Origin: Novosphingobium pentaromativorans US6-1 | Lineage (GTDB): Bacteria; Pseudomonadota; Alphaproteobacteria; Sphingomonadales; Sphingomonadaceae | DNA length: 64,000 nt | Assembly (NCBI RefSeq): GCF_000767465.1 | Contig: NZ_CP009291.1 | Coordinates: 682,001 to 746,000 of the forward strand | Direction: 5' to 3' | Part shown: piece after piece, positions 50,473 to 58,752 of the stretch | How the letters are laid out: every line of letters begins with the position of its first letter | Numbering within the stretch: the stretch's first letter is position 1 | Notes under the pieces: model-generated | Database searches by the model: none | What the model saw: the letters and a program-made list of their open reading frames with translations, nothing else | What the model was told of the DNA's origin: nothing | Position numbers and translations under genes: made by a program

Positions 50473-50943
50473 TTATCCTGCGGCGAGGGGCGCTATCGAG
50501 ACGATCTCGATAGCCTCTTCCTTCCCGTTGAAATCGACGAATTCGCCAGCTTGCGCGTCCATCATCGCGCGGGCAAGCGGCGCGGTGAAAGCCAGACGGT
50601 TCTGCGCTGGCTCGGCTTCGTCATGTCCGACGATGTCGATCGTGCGCTGCTTGCCGGCCAGGACAAAGCTTACCCGGCAACCGAAAGCGACCGTTTCGCC
50701 GGAAGGGACGGGCTGAACCTGCGCGGTCGACAGTCTGGCACGCCAGTAGCGCAAGTCCCGCTTGGCCGCTTTCTGCTTGGTTTCCTCGGTCAGTGCGGGA
50801 ACCTGGCTTTCCAGCTCGGCAATGCGTGAGCGAATGCGTTCCAGGCCATCGGCGGTGACGAGGTTCGGCCCGGGCGGGATCGGTACTTCGAACTTGGGCT
50901 CGAGATGTTCCTCGTCGCTTTCGCGCCGAAAGGCGACGCTCAT
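50473..50943 (-). CDS. GreA/GreB-family protein
   Basis: 156 residues, ATG at 50943 overlapping the ABC-F stop. The C-terminal FKBP-like Gre domain is clear: VAFGCRVSFVLAGKQRTIDI, VGHDEAEPAQNRLAFTAPLA and RAMMDAQAGEFVDFNGKEEA. An N-terminal helical part (ADGLERIRSRIAELESQVPA) stands for the coiled coil, but the acidic tip motif of transcript-cleavage factors (DxSENAxY) is not recognisable; KAAKRDLRYWRARL is found there instead. It may bind RNA polymerase without stimulating cleavage. Coupled to an ABC-F gene. Confidence 0.85.
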   Translation of the reverse strand: MSVAFRRESDEEHLEPKFEVPIPPGPNLVTADGLERIRSRIAELESQVPALTEETKQKAAKRDLRYWRARLSTAQVQPVPSGETVAFGCRVSFVLAGKQRTIDIVGHDEAEPAQNRLAFTAPLARAMMDAQAGEFVDFNGKEEAIEIVSIAPLAAG

Positions 50944-52823
50944 GCTGCGCCCCCCATCACCGATTCAAGCGCTTCGCTGGCCTCCAGCCACGCCATCTCC
51001 GCTTCCTCAAGCTGCTCTGCTGCCGCCGTACGCCGCTTGCCGATTTCGCCGATGCCCAGGCGCGCAAGTTCTCCCTTGGCCTTGGTAGGTTCGACGAGAG
51101 CATTGTCGAGTTCGTCGAGCTGCTTTTGCAGGCGCGACAAGCGCGTCTCGGCTTCCGACACCTTGCGGCGCGCGGCCTTGAGTTCGTCGCGGGCGATGGC
51201 TCCCGCCTTGCGCTGCGGCTTGGCTTCCGAAGCGCCGGGCCGGTCTTCGGCATTGGGTTGGTTACGCCCGAGGACGAAGTCGATATAGTCCTCCATCGAT
51301 CCGTCGTAGGGTTTGGCCGTCCCCTCATCGACCAGCACCAGCCGGTCGGCTGCGAGTTCGACCATGTGGCGATCGTGACTGACGAGGATGACCGCGCCTT
51401 CGAAGGCATTGAGCGCCTGAACGAGCGCTTCGCGCGCATCGACGTCGAGGTGGTTGGTTGGCTCGTCGAGGATCAGCAGGTGCGGTGCATCGCGGGTGAC
51501 GAGGGCAAGGGCCAGGCGCGCACGCTCACCGCCGGACAGGGTATGCGTTTCCGCTGTCGCCCGCTCCCCGGAAAAGCCGAAACGGCCCAGTTGGTTGCGC
51601 ACGGCCAGCGGCGGCTTGTCGGCCATCGCGCGGGTCATCAGCTCGAGCGGAGTGGATCCGCTCGGCAGTTCCTCGACCTGGTACTGGGTGAAGTAGCCGA
51701 TCCGGATCTTGCCGGAGAAGGTGATTGCGCCTTCCATCGGTTCCAACTGCTGCGCGAGCAGGCGCGCAAGCGTGGTCTTGCCGTTGCCGTTGCGGCCGAG
51801 CAGGGCAATGCGGTCCTCCGGATCGATCCGCAGGTTCAGCCGCTTGAGGATCGGTTCGCCCGGCGTGTAGCCGACGGCGGCGAGATCGAGCGTGACCAGC
51901 GGCGGGCGTAGTTCGTCCGGGCTCGGGAAGTCGAAGCTGAGCGAGGGATCTTCGCTCATCGCCGCGATCGGCTGCATCTTGGCCAGCATCTTGGCGCGCG
52001 ACTGCGCCTGCTTGGCGGTGGAAGCACGAGCGCTGTTGCGCGCGACATAGTCGGCCAGCTTCTTGCGCTGTGCTTCCTGGTTGGCACGCGCGGCTTCGGC
52101 CTGCGCCACGCGCTCGGCGCGGATGCGCTCGAAGCTGTCGTAAGTGCCCGGATAAAGCGTGAGCTTGCCCTGCTGCAGGTGCAGGATGTGATCGACCACG
52201 GTGTTGAGCAGGTCTCGCTCGTGGCTGATGACGATGAGCGTGCCGGGATAGCTTTGCAGGAAGCTTTCCAGCCAGAGCGTTGCCTCAAGGTCGAGGTGGT
52301 TCGACGGTTCGTCGAGCAGCAGCACATCAGGGGCCGAGAACAGCAGCGCGGCAAGGGCCACGCGCATCTTCCAGCCGCCCGAGAAGCTGTCGAGCGGTCG
52401 CGACTGCATTTCCTCATCGAAGCCGAGGCCGACCAGAATGCGCGCGGCGCGGGCAGGGGCACTGTAGGCGTCGATGGCGATCAGGCGCTCGTGTACGTCG
52501 CCAAGGCGATGGGGATCGGTGCAGGTTTCGGATTCGGCCAGCAGCGCAGTGCGCTCGGCGTCCGCTTCCAGCACGGCTTCGAAAGGCGTGCGGGTGCCGC
52601 TCGGCGCTTCCTGGGCGATGTAGCCCAGACGCGCGCGGCGCGGCATTTCGGCACTGCCGCCATCGGGTTCGATTTCGCCGATGATCGCCTTGACCAGGGT
52701 GGACTTGCCGGCGCCGTTGCGGCCGATCAGGCCGACCTTTCCGCCATTGGGGATGGTGGCACTGGCCTGGTCAAGGATGGTGCGCCCGCCGAGGCGCACG
52801 GTCAGTTCGCGGATCGTCAACAT
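50940..52823 (-). CDS. ABC-F family ATP-binding protein (ribosome-associated type)
   Basis: 627 residues from ATG 52823 (MLTIRELTVRLGGRTILDQ). Two ABC domains and no membrane segments. First: GLIGRNGAGKST, SFSGGWKMRVALA, LLLDEPSNHLDLEA. A linker rich in Arg/Lys/Ala (FERIRAERVAQAEAARANQE) follows, then the second: ALLGRNGNGKTT, LSGGERARLALALV, LILDEPTNHLDVDA. The C-terminal coiled coil (RKVSEAETRLSRLQKQLDEL) fits the Uup/YheS subgroup. Such proteins act on translating ribosomes. No strong ribosome binding site is seen. Confidence 0.93.
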   Translation of the reverse strand: MLTIRELTVRLGGRTILDQASATIPNGGKVGLIGRNGAGKSTLVKAIIGEIEPDGGSAEMPRRARLGYIAQEAPSGTRTPFEAVLEADAERTALLAESETCTDPHRLGDVHERLIAIDAYSAPARAARILVGLGFDEEMQSRPLDSFSGGWKMRVALAALLFSAPDVLLLDEPSNHLDLEATLWLESFLQSYPGTLIVISHERDLLNTVVDHILHLQQGKLTLYPGTYDSFERIRAERVAQAEAARANQEAQRKKLADYVARNSARASTAKQAQSRAKMLAKMQPIAAMSEDPSLSFDFPSPDELRPPLVTLDLAAVGYTPGEPILKRLNLRIDPEDRIALLGRNGNGKTTLARLLAQQLEPMEGAITFSGKIRIGYFTQYQVEELPSGSTPLELMTRAMADKPPLAVRNQLGRFGFSGERATAETHTLSGGERARLALALVTRDAPHLLILDEPTNHLDVDAREALVQALNAFEGAVILVSHDRHMVELAADRLVLVDEGTAKPYDGSMEDYIDFVLGRNQPNAEDRPGASEAKPQRKAGAIARDELKAARRKVSEAETRLSRLQKQLDELDNALVEPTKAKGELARLGIGEIGKRRTAAAEQLEEAEMAWLEASEALESVMGGAA

Positions 52824-52880
52824 GGCCGCGCGCCTAGCAGGAGGCGTGGAGAATCCCAAGCGGACTTACGCGGCTTACCC

Positions 52881-53579
52881 TCAGGCGGATGGCGCAGGCG
52901 TGCGGGCGTGGTTTCTGCCGATGGCCTGCAGACCTCCCAGGGCAAAGTTCAGGAGGTGATCGACGAGTTCGTCCTTGTCCATGGCGTCGATCTGGCGGGA
53001 CAGGGGGTTGTCGTTGCGGTGCGCGACGAAGATCATGGCGCAAGGCGCGCCAATGCTGACGGCACAGCGGATGAGGGCCGGGTCTCCCACGGGGATGCCG
53101 CTGATTTCGCTCAGCACTTTGGACATGACGCGGAACTTGGGGCCGATCTCCTGCTCGAGGAGAACCTCGATGTGGGACCCGGGAGAGAGCAGTTCACGGG
53201 CCAGGACGTTGCCGTTCCAGTTTCTGGGAGTGAGGGCGCGGGTGACGAGCCTGTCCAGAAACTGCCTCAGCTTGTCTTGCGGCGGCCGGTCGCCATTCGC
53301 GATGCCCTGCAGTTCGTCGAGTGTGATCAGGCGGCGATGTGCTTCGACCAGCACTGCCTTGTAGAGGCCGTCGCGATTGCCGAAGTGGTAGTTGATCGAG
53401 GCGAGATCCACGCCCGCCGCGGCGGCAATGGCCTTGCTCGTGGTTTCGGCAAGGCCGCTGGCGCCGATAAGCCGTCCGGCGCTTTCGATGATCCGCGCGC
53501 GCGTTCTCGTGCCGTCGACGCGCGCCGTGCGCTGCGGCGTATCCTTTTCCTTTGTGCGGAGTGACTTCGGTTTGTTCAT
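52881..53579 (-). CDS. TetR-family transcriptional regulator
   Basis: 232 residues from ATG 53579; a TTG 27 bases upstream is less likely. N-terminal helix-turn-helix: RTRARIIESAGRLIGASGL, TTSKAIAAAAGVDLASINYH, FGNRDGLYKAVLVEAHRRL. The ligand domain resembles regulators of the YbiH/CecR type next to ybhGFSR in other bacteria. It diverges from the efflux operon and has a candidate operator in between, so it probably represses that operon. No ribosome binding site is seen; the promoter would start close to the ATG. Confidence 0.92.
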   Translation of the reverse strand: MNKPKSLRTKEKDTPQRTARVDGTRTRARIIESAGRLIGASGLAETTSKAIAAAAGVDLASINYHFGNRDGLYKAVLVEAHRRLITLDELQGIANGDRPPQDKLRQFLDRLVTRALTPRNWNGNVLARELLSPGSHIEVLLEQEIGPKFRVMSKVLSEISGIPVGDPALIRCAVSIGAPCAMIFVAHRNDNPLSRQIDAMDKDELVDHLLNFALGGLQAIGRNHARTPAPSA

Positions 53580-53588
53580 TGAGGCTGG

Positions 53589-53622
53589 ACAATACCCAAT
53601 CCTCAATTTAAATGCAATTTAA
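53589..53622. promoter_or_regulatory. tetR promoter and candidate TetR operator
   Basis: On the minus strand TTGCAT (53612-53617) and TATTGT (53589-53594) are exactly 17 bases apart and would start transcription only a few bases before the tetR ATG. The inverted repeat TTAAAT-GCA-ATTTAA (53608-53622) covers the -35 box. It lies between the two divergent genes and is a good candidate for the repressor's binding site. Confidence 0.6.
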
Positions 53623-53704
53623 GTTGGTGTACTGCCATCGCGAAGTCGCACAAGGGGTGGTAGGGCTGCGACGCCAGACAACCCGAACGCAATCGGAAGC
53701 CCGC

Positions 53705-54706
53705 ATGAAAAAGATCGCTGCCGCTGTCGTCGGTCTCATAGTGGTAATCGCCTTCGGGTACTGGCTGTCCCAGGGGCGCCATGATGCAGACGGGGACGGT
53801 CTGGTTCTCCATGGTAATGTCGATATTCGCCAGGTCTCGCTTGCTTTCGAAGGCAATGGCCGTGTCGAGCAACTGAACGTCGATGAAGGGGATGCGGTCA
53901 AGGCCGGGACCGTGCTGGCCCGCCTCGATACGACGACGCTCTCGCTGCAGGCAGAGCAGGCCAGGGCGCAAGTTTCGGCCAGCCAGCAGAACCTGCTGCG
54001 TCTGCAAAACGGCTCGCGGCCCGAGGAAATCCGGCAGGCTCGCGAGAGGTTGGCCGCAGCCACGTCGGATGCCAGGCGCGCGGGCGAGGATCTGGCCCGG
54101 GTCGAGGCAATCTCCGAACGCACCGATGGTCGCGGGGTCAGTCGCCAGGAAATCGACGGCGCGCGCAATGCAGCGAAAGTCACGGCAGCTCGCGCCCGGG
54201 AGCAGAAGGAAGCCCTGCGCCTGGCCGAACAGGGCCCCCGCGCAGAGGACGTTGCCGCCGCGCAGGCGCAGTTGAAAGGCACGCAGGCCCAGTTGGCCCT
54301 GCTCGAGCACCAGATCGCACAAGGGGAATTGCGCGCGCCTGAAAATGCGATCGTGCGCAGCCGGCTGCTTGAAGTGGGCGACATGGCATCGCCGCAAAGG
54401 CCGGTTTACGAACTGGCGCTGACCAGTCCGAAATGGGTCCGCGTCTATGTCGATGAGGCGGACCTGGGCCGCATCAAGCCGGGGCAGTCGGCCAGGGTGA
54501 CGAGTGACAGCTTCCCCGATCAGCCGGTTGCCGGCAAGGTTGGCTACATCTCCTCCGTCGCCGAATTCACGCCCAAGTCGGTCGAATCCGAGGAACTGCG
54601 CACAAGCCTGGTCTACGAAGTGCGGGTGCGGGTGGAGGACGCGCAGAACCGTTTGCGACTTGGCCAGCCGGTAACGGTGCGGATCGCGGCGGGCACGGCG
54701 CGGTGA
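53705..54706 (+). CDS. HlyD-family efflux adaptor (YbhG-like)
   Basis: 333 residues from ATG 53705, with GGAAG upstream. An N-terminal signal anchor (KIAAAVVGLIVVIAFGYWL), then the lipoyl halves LHGNVDIRQVSLAFEGNGRV, EQLNVDEGDAVKAGTVLARL and ELRAPENAIVRSRLLEVGD around a coiled coil (RPEEIRQARERLAAATSDAR). The barrel part has VYVDEADLGRIKPGQSARV. It works with the ABC proteins downstream, the layout of the YbhGFSR exporter. The stop overlaps the ATPase gene (GTGA). Confidence 0.93.
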   Translation: MKKIAAAVVGLIVVIAFGYWLSQGRHDADGDGLVLHGNVDIRQVSLAFEGNGRVEQLNVDEGDAVKAGTVLARLDTTTLSLQAEQARAQVSASQQNLLRLQNGSRPEEIRQARERLAAATSDARRAGEDLARVEAISERTDGRGVSRQEIDGARNAAKVTAARAREQKEALRLAEQGPRAEDVAAAQAQLKGTQAQLALLEHQIAQGELRAPENAIVRSRLLEVGDMASPQRPVYELALTSPKWVRVYVDEADLGRIKPGQSARVTSDSFPDQPVAGKVGYISSVAEFTPKSVESEELRTSLVYEVRVRVEDAQNRLRLGQPVTVRIAAGTAR

Positions 54707-56496
54707 GCCAAGCCGTCGCAACCGTCGTCAGCGAAGGTTTGCGCAAGGAGTTCGCGGCGCCAGACGGCACTCCGTTCAACGCCATAGACAGCGTTTCGCT
54801 ATCGGTCCGGCCCGGCACCCTGAGCGCCTTCGTGGGGCCGGACGGAGCCGGCAAGACCACGATGATGCGGATGATGGCCGGATTGCTCGCCCCCGACGAT
54901 GGCGCCCTGTCGGTGCTGGGAATTGATGTGCGCCAGGATCCCCAGGAGGTGCAGAACCGCATCAGCTACATGCCCCAGCGTTTCGGCCTCTATGAAGATC
55001 TCTCGGTTCAGGAAAACCTCGATCTCTACGCGGACCTTCACGGCGTGCCGCTGGACGAGCGCAAGGAGCGCTTCGCCAGGATGCTGGATATGACCGACAT
55101 GGCGCGCTTCACCGAGCGCCCGGCCGGCAAGCTGTCGGGCGGGATGAAGCAGAAGCTGGGGCTTGCCTGTACCCTTGTACGCGTGCCCGAATTGTTGCTG
55201 CTCGACGAACCCAGCGTCGGCGTCGACCCGCTCTCGCGGCGCGACTTGTGGCAGATCATCGAACAGCTGATCGCAGACGAAGGGCTCAGCGTCGTCGTCA
55301 GCACGGCTTACATGGATGAAGCCGAGCGCTGCGACGAGATCTTCGTGCTCAACAAGGGGCGCCTGCTTGCACAAGGCAATCCGGATCAGTTGCGCAGCAA
55401 GGCGCGAGGGCTGACTTATCTCGCCGTTCCGGCGCAAGGCATGCTCGCCCGCAATCTCCAGGCCCGCCTGATCGATGCAAGGGACCGCATCGTCGATGCC
55501 GTGCCGCGGGGCGGTGCGGTGCGTCTGATCCGCAGTCCGCACCATGATCTTTCGGTTGATGCGGGCCTGCTCGAAGGAGCGCAAGTCGAGCCGCGCGAGG
55601 CAGAACTGGAAGATGCCTTCATGCTGCTGCTGCGCGAGCATGAGACGCGCGGGGAAGCGCACAGGCCGCCACCGCTAGCCGCAGCGGCAAAGGGACATGA
55701 CCGGACCGCGACCGGCAAGGAAGACGGCCGCGAGCGGGAGGTCATGATCCGTGTGCGCGATCTGGTGCGTCGGTTCGGCGATTTCACAGCCGTTGCCAAC
55801 ACCACCTTCGACGTCGCCAAGGGGGAGATCTTCGGGTTACTGGGCCCCAATGGCGCTGGCAAGACGACCACCTTCAGGATGCTGTGCGGCCTGCTTCCGG
55901 CTACCAGCGGGCAGCTCGACGTTGCCGGCGTCAACCTGCGAACCGCCCGTGCGGCGGCCCGGGCGCGCATCGGCTATGTTGCGCAAAAATTCTCGCTCTA
56001 TTCGAACCTTAGTGTGCGCGAGAATCTCGAATTCTTCGGCGGGGCCTATGGCTTGCGCGGCAAGATGCTGCGCCGGAGGGTCGACGAGACGCTCGAGCGG
56101 TTCAATCTCGATGCTTCTGCGACCTGCGGTCTGCTTCCGCTGGGCTACAAGCAGCGACTGGCGATGGCGACGGGCCTGATCCACGAGCCCGATATTCTTT
56201 TTCTCGACGAGCCGACAAGCGGCATCGACCCGCTGGCCCGGCGCGCGTTCTGGCGCACGATCACGGCGCTTTCGGATGAAGGCGTAACGATCATCGTCAC
56301 CACCCATTTCATGGAAGAGGCGGAATATTGCGACCGCATCGCCATCCAGGACGCCGGGCACCTGCTTGCGCTGGGAACGCCGCGCGAAGTGCGTGAGCAG
56401 GCTGGAAACGGCGAAGCCGACGACATGGACAGGGCCTTCATCGCGATCGTCGAGCAGGGCCGTGCACGCGCTTCCAGCGAACGGGCAGCGGCGTGA
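54703..56496 (+). CDS. ABC transporter with two fused ATP-binding domains (YbhF-like)
   Basis: 597 residues from GTG 54703. First ABC domain: FVGPDGAGKTTMMRMM (Walker A, about 45-53), KLSGGMKQKLGLACTLV, LLLLDEPSVGVDPLSRRD. A linker (about 300-345) joins the second: LLGPNGAGKTTTFRML (about 382-390), LPLGYKQRLAMATGLI in the place of the signature motif, ILFLDEPTSGIDPLARR and TTHFMEEAEYCDRIA. The degenerate second signature is also seen in YbhF. It energises the two membrane proteins that follow. The end overlaps the next gene. Confidence 0.94.
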   Translation: MSQAVATVVSEGLRKEFAAPDGTPFNAIDSVSLSVRPGTLSAFVGPDGAGKTTMMRMMAGLLAPDDGALSVLGIDVRQDPQEVQNRISYMPQRFGLYEDLSVQENLDLYADLHGVPLDERKERFARMLDMTDMARFTERPAGKLSGGMKQKLGLACTLVRVPELLLLDEPSVGVDPLSRRDLWQIIEQLIADEGLSVVVSTAYMDEAERCDEIFVLNKGRLLAQGNPDQLRSKARGLTYLAVPAQGMLARNLQARLIDARDRIVDAVPRGGAVRLIRSPHHDLSVDAGLLEGAQVEPREAELEDAFMLLLREHETRGEAHRPPPLAAAAKGHDRTATGKEDGREREVMIRVRDLVRRFGDFTAVANTTFDVAKGEIFGLLGPNGAGKTTTFRMLCGLLPATSGQLDVAGVNLRTARAAARARIGYVAQKFSLYSNLSVRENLEFFGGAYGLRGKMLRRRVDETLERFNLDASATCGLLPLGYKQRLAMATGLIHEPDILFLDEPTSGIDPLARRAFWRTITALSDEGVTIIVTTHFMEEAEYCDRIAIQDAGHLLALGTPREVREQAGNGEADDMDRAFIAIVEQGRARASSERAAA

Positions 56497-57620
56497 TGCG
56501 GTCCCAGTTTATCGTCCGCCTGACTGCGCTGACACGCAAGGAGACCCGCCAGATGCTGCGCGATCGCAGCAACCTGATGGTCGGGCTGCTGCTGCCGGTC
56601 GCGCTGATCCTGCTGTTCGGCTACGGGCTCTCGTTCGACGTGCGCAATGCGCCTGTCGCGCTCGTCCTCGACGACAATTCCGCAATAGCCCGCGAAGCCG
56701 TTTCCGGGATCGAGGGCTCGCGATACCTCGCGCCCGTGCGCGTCGACACGATGGCGCGCGCCCAGGACATGCTGCAGTCCGGCAAGGTCGATGCGATCGT
56801 TCGCGTTCCGATCGATTTCTCCCGGCGTCAGGCAGCGGGCAGGGCGACGATTCAGCTCATCCTCAACGGCATCGATTCGACTACGGCGACGTCTCTCGAG
56901 GCCTATGTCTCGGCTTCGGTTTCCAATGTCATGCTGCGCCGCATGGACCGCGAAGGAGCAATGTCCCGAGGCGGATCGATCACCCTGAAGCAGCGAACCT
57001 GGTTCAACGAGGCGAGTATAAGCACGTGGTATCTCGTGCCGGGGTTGATCGTACTGGTCATGACGCTCGTCGGGGCGTTCCTGACCTCGCTGCTGATCGC
57101 CCGCGAATGGGAGCGCGGGACGCTGGAAGCGCTGTTCGTGACCCCGGTGAGGCCACTGGAGATCGTGCTGTCCAAGCTGCTGCCTTACATGGTGGTGGGA
57201 CTGATCGATCTGGCTACCTGCCTGCTGGCGGCGCGCTTCCTGTTCCAGGTCCCGATCCGCGGCTCGCTCTTCGCGATCGTTCTGGCCTCGACGCTCTATC
57301 TGGCCGTCTCCCTGCTGCTGGGCCTGTTCATCTCGGGCCGCACGCGCAACCAGTTCGCCGCGAGCCAGGTAGCCCTGCTCACGAGTTTCCTGCCTGCGCT
57401 CATGCTTTCAGGCTTCATCTTCGACCTGCGAAACGTACCCATTGCCGTGCAAGTCATCGCCCAGCTCCTGCCGGCCACGCATTTCATGGGCATGGTGAAG
57501 TCGCTGTTCCTGGCCGGGACGGACTGGATGATGGTTGCGCGCAATTGCACGATCCTCGCCGGCTATGCGGTCGTCCTCATTTTCGCGACGCGCAGGACGC
57601 TGCGCAAGACCCTGGATTGA
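56496..57620 (+). CDS. ABC-2 type permease (YbhS-like)
   Basis: 374 residues from ATG 56496 (TGATG overlap); a GTG three bases earlier is also possible. One N-terminal membrane segment (LMVGLLLPVALILLFGYGLS), a large periplasmic loop, then five hydrophobic segments (WYLVPGLIVLVMTLVGAFLT, PYMVVGLIDLATCLLAARFL, AIVLASTLYLAVSLLLGLFI). The motif REWERGTLEALFVTPVRPLE is typical of ABC-2 exporters. Partner of the fused ATPase. Confidence 0.92.
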   Translation: MRSQFIVRLTALTRKETRQMLRDRSNLMVGLLLPVALILLFGYGLSFDVRNAPVALVLDDNSAIAREAVSGIEGSRYLAPVRVDTMARAQDMLQSGKVDAIVRVPIDFSRRQAAGRATIQLILNGIDSTTATSLEAYVSASVSNVMLRRMDREGAMSRGGSITLKQRTWFNEASISTWYLVPGLIVLVMTLVGAFLTSLLIAREWERGTLEALFVTPVRPLEIVLSKLLPYMVVGLIDLATCLLAARFLFQVPIRGSLFAIVLASTLYLAVSLLLGLFISGRTRNQFAASQVALLTSFLPALMLSGFIFDLRNVPIAVQVIAQLLPATHFMGMVKSLFLAGTDWMMVARNCTILAGYAVVLIFATRRTLRKTLD

Positions 57621-57624
57621 CGCC

Positions 57625-58737
57625 GTGCAAGCCGTGATCGCTTATATTGCCCAGATCGCCTTCCTGTGCCGCAAGGAAGTGCTGGCGATCCTGAAGGACC
57701 CGGCCAACCGGATCATCCTGCTGGCTCCTGCCTTCTTCCAGACGGTGCTGTTCGGATATGGGGCGACCTTCGATCTGACGCACGTTTCCTATGCCCTGCT
57801 CGACCAGAGCAGGGGCGCAGCGGCTCGAGAGTTCATCACCAGGCTGGACGGCACCGGCGTGTTCGAGCGCGAGGCCACGCTCACTTCGGCCAACCAGATC
57901 GCCTCGGTCATCGATCCGGGCACGGTGCTGCTGGCGATCACCATTCCGGCTGATTTCGACCAGAGGCTGGCGCGCGGGGAGGGGGCAACCGTCCAGGTGA
58001 TCCTCGATGGCCGAAATTCGTCCACAGCGGCGACTGCGGCGGGTTATCTCAATGCGATTGCGCAAGGGTACAACGCATCGCAAGGCGCGGCGCCCCCGGT
58101 CACCATCGAGCGGCGGGCCTGGTTCAATCCCAACCTCAATTCGCGCTGGCAGATCATGCCGGCGATGATCGCCACGCTCAGCATGTTGCAGACGCTGCTG
58201 CTCGCGGCCCTCTCGGTCGCGCGCGAACGCGAACAGGGGACCTTCGACCAGCTTCTGGTCACGCCGCTATCGCCGCTGCAGATCCTGATCGGCAAGGCCT
58301 TGCCCTCGATCCTGGTCGGGCTTGTCCAATCGACGATCGTGCTGCTGATAATCCTGTTCTGGTTTCGCATTCCGATGAGCGGTTCGCCGGTGGTGCTCTA
58401 CCTCGGCCTGCTTAGTTTCACCGGCGCAGCGGTAGGCATCGGCATGTCGATTTCGGCTCTTGCCCTGAACATGCAGCAGGCCATGCTCTATTCGTTTCTC
58501 ATCATCATGCCGCTGACCCTGCTTTCCGGACTTCTTACCCCGATCCGCAACATGCCCGAGGTCCTGCAACTCGTCACCTACATCAACCCGCTTCGCTTCG
58601 GGGTCGATGTTGTCCGGCGGGTCTATCTGGAAGGCGCGGGCCTTGCCGATGTTGCGACCGATTTCATTCCCCTGTTGTTGGTGGCAGCGGTAACCCTGCC
58701 GCTCGCCGCCTGGCTGTTTCGTCACCGCCTTGCCTGA
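57625..58737 (+). CDS. ABC-2 type permease (YbhR-like)
   Basis: 370 residues from GTG 57625, five bases after the previous stop. The same layout as the preceding permease: FLCRKEVLAILKDPANRIIL and APAFFQTVLFGYGA, a periplasmic loop, then MPAMIATLSMLQTLLLAALS, REREQGTFDQLLVTPLSPLQ and further helices to the end (DFIPLLLVAAVTLPLAAWLF). The two permeases likely form a heterodimer. Confidence 0.92.
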   Translation: MQAVIAYIAQIAFLCRKEVLAILKDPANRIILLAPAFFQTVLFGYGATFDLTHVSYALLDQSRGAAAREFITRLDGTGVFEREATLTSANQIASVIDPGTVLLAITIPADFDQRLARGEGATVQVILDGRNSSTAATAAGYLNAIAQGYNASQGAAPPVTIERRAWFNPNLNSRWQIMPAMIATLSMLQTLLLAALSVAREREQGTFDQLLVTPLSPLQILIGKALPSILVGLVQSTIVLLIILFWFRIPMSGSPVVLYLGLLSFTGAAVGIGMSISALALNMQQAMLYSFLIIMPLTLLSGLLTPIRNMPEVLQLVTYINPLRFGVDVVRRVYLEGAGLADVATDFIPLLLVAAVTLPLAAWLFRHRLA

Positions 58738-58752
58738 CCTTCGGATGCCGCC

